From CAZVIK01 sp964627045 (GTDB lineage: Bacteria; Acidobacteriota; Terriglobia; Bryobacterales; Bryobacteraceae), in contig CAZVIK010000203.1 of the NCBI GenBank assembly GCA_964627045.1, positions 1 to 6,903 on the forward strand: 6,903 nt of DNA. The letters run 5' to 3'. Position numbers and translations under genes: made by a program. Each line of letters opens with the position of its first letter. The stretch's first letter is position 1. Below the pieces are notes generated by a model. It was not told the DNA's origin. It saw only the letters and a program-made list of their open reading frames with translations, and made no database searches. Positions 5,128 to 6,903 of the stretch are shown here, one piece after another.

Positions 5128-6425
5128 AAGAAATCAACGGGGCCGCCTCGCCGCGCGGCCAGAAGCCGACGCGCACGCGCTATGGGGTGGTCGTTTTTTC
5201 CATTACCCTGGCTGTGCTCGCCTACATCGACCGCGCGTGCATCTCGATGGCGGCCCCCTTTATGCGCGAGGATTTGGGCCTGAGTGCGGTCGAAATGGGG
5301 TACGTGTTCTCGGCGTTCGCCCTGGCCTACGCGCTATTCGAGATTCCCGGCGGGTGGATGGGCGATTGGCTCGGTCCGAAGAAGGTGCTCATCCGTATCG
5401 TGCTGTGGTGGAGCGCCTTCACGGCGCTGACCGGAAAAGCCTGGAACCTGACTTCGCTGATCGTAATCCGCTTCCTGTTCGGCGCGGGCGAGGCCGGGTG
5501 CTTCCCCAACCTCACCAAGGCCATGACGATCTGGCTGCCACAGCGCGAAAAGGTGAAGGCGCAGGGAATTATGTGGGCTTTCGCCCGTTGGGGCGGGGCC
5601 TTCACGCCGCCGCTCATGATGATCGTGATCACCCAACTCAGTTGGCGTTGGGCGTTCGGCCTGTTCGGAGCGCTCGGCCTGGTCTGGTGCGCGTTCTTCG
5701 TGATCTCGTTCAAAGACAATCCGCGCGATCACAAGAAGGTCAACGCGGCCGAGTTGGCGCTGCTGGAAGGCTCCGAGAAGCTGACGCACGGCCATGCCAA
5801 TGTGCCGTGGGGACGACTGGTAACCAGCCCGACGGTGTGGATGCTCTGGGCGCAGTACTTTCTGATTTCTTACCCGTTCTATTTCTACCTGACCTGGATG
5901 CCCACCTACCTGATCGAAGGCCGGCACATGGACGCGGCGCAGGCGTCGAAGTTCGCGGTGTTCCCCCTCTTATTTGCCGGTGCCGGGTCGCTGGTGTCGG
6001 GCCTGCTGTCCGACAAGGTCGCCAAGTGGACCGGAAGCGTGAGCCTGGCACGGCGCGCCCTGGGGCTGACCGGGTTTCTGGTGGCGGGATTGTTCATGTT
6101 GCTGCACATCCACTTGAACCACATCTGGCTGGCGATGCTGGCGATGGGATTTGCGACGTTCTTCCATGACGTGACCACGCCGGGCGCCTGGGGCGCCTGC
6201 ATGGACGTGGGCGGGAAGTACGCCGGCACATTGTCGGGGTCGATGAACATGATGGGGAACTTCGGGTCGCTGGCTTCCCCGATCGCCATAGGGTACATCC
6301 TGAAGTTCACCAACAATAACTGGACCTTGTGCCTGTACAGCGTGGTGGCGGCGTATTTGCTCGGCACGTTGTGCTGGCCGTTGATGGATCCGGTGACTCC
6401 GCTCGAAGAGCGGCGCAAGGGCTGA
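5124..6425 (+). CDS. MFS transporter, anion:cation symporter (ACS)-like, 433 aa
   Basis: A 12-helix inner-membrane secondary transporter of the major facilitator superfamily. Helix 1 is about 20-42, with the AYIDR element common in the ACS family. The helix 2-3 loop carries motif A as GWMGDWLGPKK (78-87), with Trp where Arg/Lys is usual after the Asp. Helix 4 holds GAGEAGCFPN (120-129), strongly ACS-like. The central loop is about 200-225, then further helices (WMLWAQYFLISYPFYFYLTW; GTLSGSMNMMGNFGSLASP). ACS members move organic anions such as hexuronates, glucarate or phthalate with protons; the substrate here cannot be read. An ATG at 5115 would add three residues, but the second copy has ATA there and aligns without gaps from 5124, so 5124 is preferred. 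No clear ribosome site is seen. It begins 37 nt after cutA and is followed by its paralogue. Confidence 0.9.
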   Translation: MEEINGAASPRGQKPTRTRYGVVVFSITLAVLAYIDRACISMAAPFMREDLGLSAVEMGYVFSAFALAYALFEIPGGWMGDWLGPKKVLIRIVLWWSAFTALTGKAWNLTSLIVIRFLFGAGEAGCFPNLTKAMTIWLPQREKVKAQGIMWAFARWGGAFTPPLMMIVITQLSWRWAFGLFGALGLVWCAFFVISFKDNPRDHKKVNAAELALLEGSEKLTHGHANVPWGRLVTSPTVWMLWAQYFLISYPFYFYLTWMPTYLIEGRHMDAAQASKFAVFPLLFAGAGSLVSGLLSDKVAKWTGSVSLARRALGLTGFLVAGLFMLLHIHLNHIWLAMLAMGFATFFHDVTTPGAWGACMDVGGKYAGTLSGSMNMMGNFGSLASPIAIGYILKFTNNNWTLCLYSVVAAYLLGTLCWPLMDPVTPLEERRKG

Positions 6426-6431
6426 TTCTCG

Positions 6432-6450
6432 CGCGGCGTCCGGGGCCGCG
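6432..6450 (+). terminator. Hairpin between the tandem MFS genes
   Basis: CGCGGC (6432-6437) pairs with GCCGCG (6445-6450) around a seven-base loop, six bases after the first MFS stop. There is no T-tract, so it may attenuate or protect rather than fully terminate. It sits in the position equivalent to the hairpin after cutA. Confidence 0.25.
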
Positions 6451-6475
6451 GGACTGGTTGCGGGCGCGTTGCCGG

Positions 6476-6498
6476 GTGTGGTCTCATATCCGACATGG
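6476..6498 (+). repeat. Conserved leader block, copy 2 (upstream of second MFS gene)
   Basis: Second copy of the 23-nt block described at 5105-5127, ending in the start ATG at 6495. The upstream ATG of copy 1 (5115) is ATA here (6486-6488). The ten codons downstream show almost no similarity to the first gene, so the block is more conserved than the neighbouring coding sequence. Confidence 0.7.
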
Positions 6499-6903
6499 TT
6501 ACCCCATTGGTTCCGGGTCTGGATCCCACGCAGAGACCGACCCACGCCCGTTATACGGTAGTCATTTTCGCTCTCCTTCTCGCGGTCCTCGCCTACATGG
6601 ACCGCGTGTGTCTATCGATGGCGGCTCCCAGTGTCAGGCGCGACTTGGGGCTGGACCAGGTGCAGATGGGCTATGTGTTCTCGACGTTCGCGCTGGCCTA
6701 CGCCCTGTTCGGCAGTCCCAGCGGCTGGCTCGGAGACCGGTTCGGCCCCAAGAAGATCCTGGTGTTTGCGGTGGTTTGGTGGTCCGTTTGCCTGGCGGCG
6801 ACCGGCCTTGCCTGGAGCTTCGCGGCTCTCATTGTGATTCAATTGCTGTTCGGCGCGGGGGAGGCGGGTTGCTTTCCCAACCTGACAAAGGCCATCACGA
6901 TCT
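6495..6903 (+). CDS. MFS transporter, ACS-like, N-terminal part (runs off right edge)
   Basis: The first 136 codons of a paralogue of the preceding transporter. Open from ATG 6495 to the window end with no stop. It aligns without gaps to residues 1-136 of the first copy; by eye about 84 residues are identical. It shows helix 1 with AYMDRVCLSMAAP, motif A in consensus form (GWLGDRFGPKK, 78-87), and the same GAGEAGCFPNLTKA block (120-133). It therefore restores the basic residue that the first copy lacks in motif A. It follows the first MFS gene after 69 nt, so a shared transcript is possible. The pair looks like an old tandem duplication that has diverged, perhaps in substrate. The C-terminal two thirds are not visible. 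Confidence 0.9.
   Translation, partial: MVTPLVPGLDPTQRPTHARYTVVIFALLLAVLAYMDRVCLSMAAPSVRRDLGLDQVQMGYVFSTFALAYALFGSPSGWLGDRFGPKKILVFAVVWWSVCLAATGLAWSFAALIVIQLLFGAGEAGCFPNLTKAITI

Noticed and set aside
5087..6169. Long open frame (360 codons) overlapping the first MFS gene in another frame
   Set aside because: The MFS frame has clear family motifs and transmembrane pattern; this one is Arg-rich and resembles no protein.
1..6903. CRISPR array, insertion sequence, tRNA or defence cassette
   Set aside because: No regularly spaced repeats, transposase motifs, terminal inverted repeats or tRNA-like cloverleaf sequence were seen; recognisable genes are housekeeping or transport.

Overview
The window is high-GC bacterial DNA with chromosomal housekeeping genes. 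Gene order, protein style and GC-rich codon use suggest an Acidobacteriota-like soil bacterium (Solibacter/Bryobacter type). That is inference from general resemblance; no rRNA or other marker here proves it. There is no tRNA, rRNA, CRISPR array, insertion sequence or phage gene.

Left part (1-2867), all on the minus strand, read from right to left: a 93-residue hypothetical protein (2586-2867), a large 629-residue protein I cannot assign (539-2428), an exported single-BON-domain protein (147-542) whose TTG start overlaps the previous stop as TTGA, and the first 31 codons of another exported protein running off the left edge (1-94).

Middle (2861-4316), plus strand: a good sigma70-type promoter, an Rrf2-family regulator and cysK (O-acetylserine sulfhydrylase, cysteine synthesis), 16 nt apart. 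The regulator lacks the Fe-S cysteines of IscR, and with cysK downstream it looks like a CymR-type sulfur/cysteine regulator. Its conserved N-terminal helix is interrupted by an in-frame TAA exactly where relatives have a tyrosine, so it is truncated, a fresh pseudogene, or affected by a sequencing error. An imperfect 33-bp dyad lies over its -10 region and is a candidate operator.

Then ftsB/divIC (minus strand, cell division) converges on cysK and diverges from cutA (plus strand). The ftsB/cutA gap carries overlapping -10 elements on the two strands and a 10-codon upstream ORF with a strong Shine-Dalgarno sequence that overlaps the ftsB start.

Right part (5087-6903), plus strand: two tandem MFS transporters of the anion:cation symporter type. 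The first is complete; the second is cut by the right edge after 136 codons. They align without gaps over those 136 residues (about 84 identical, by eye). The 23 nt ending at their start codons match at 20 positions, although the coding sequence just after the start has diverged. That conserved leader and the interrupted Rrf2 gene are the most notable observations. I did not find a clear defence or otherwise exotic multi-gene system; the best candidate for unknown biology is the translationally coupled pair of the 629-residue protein and the BON protein.
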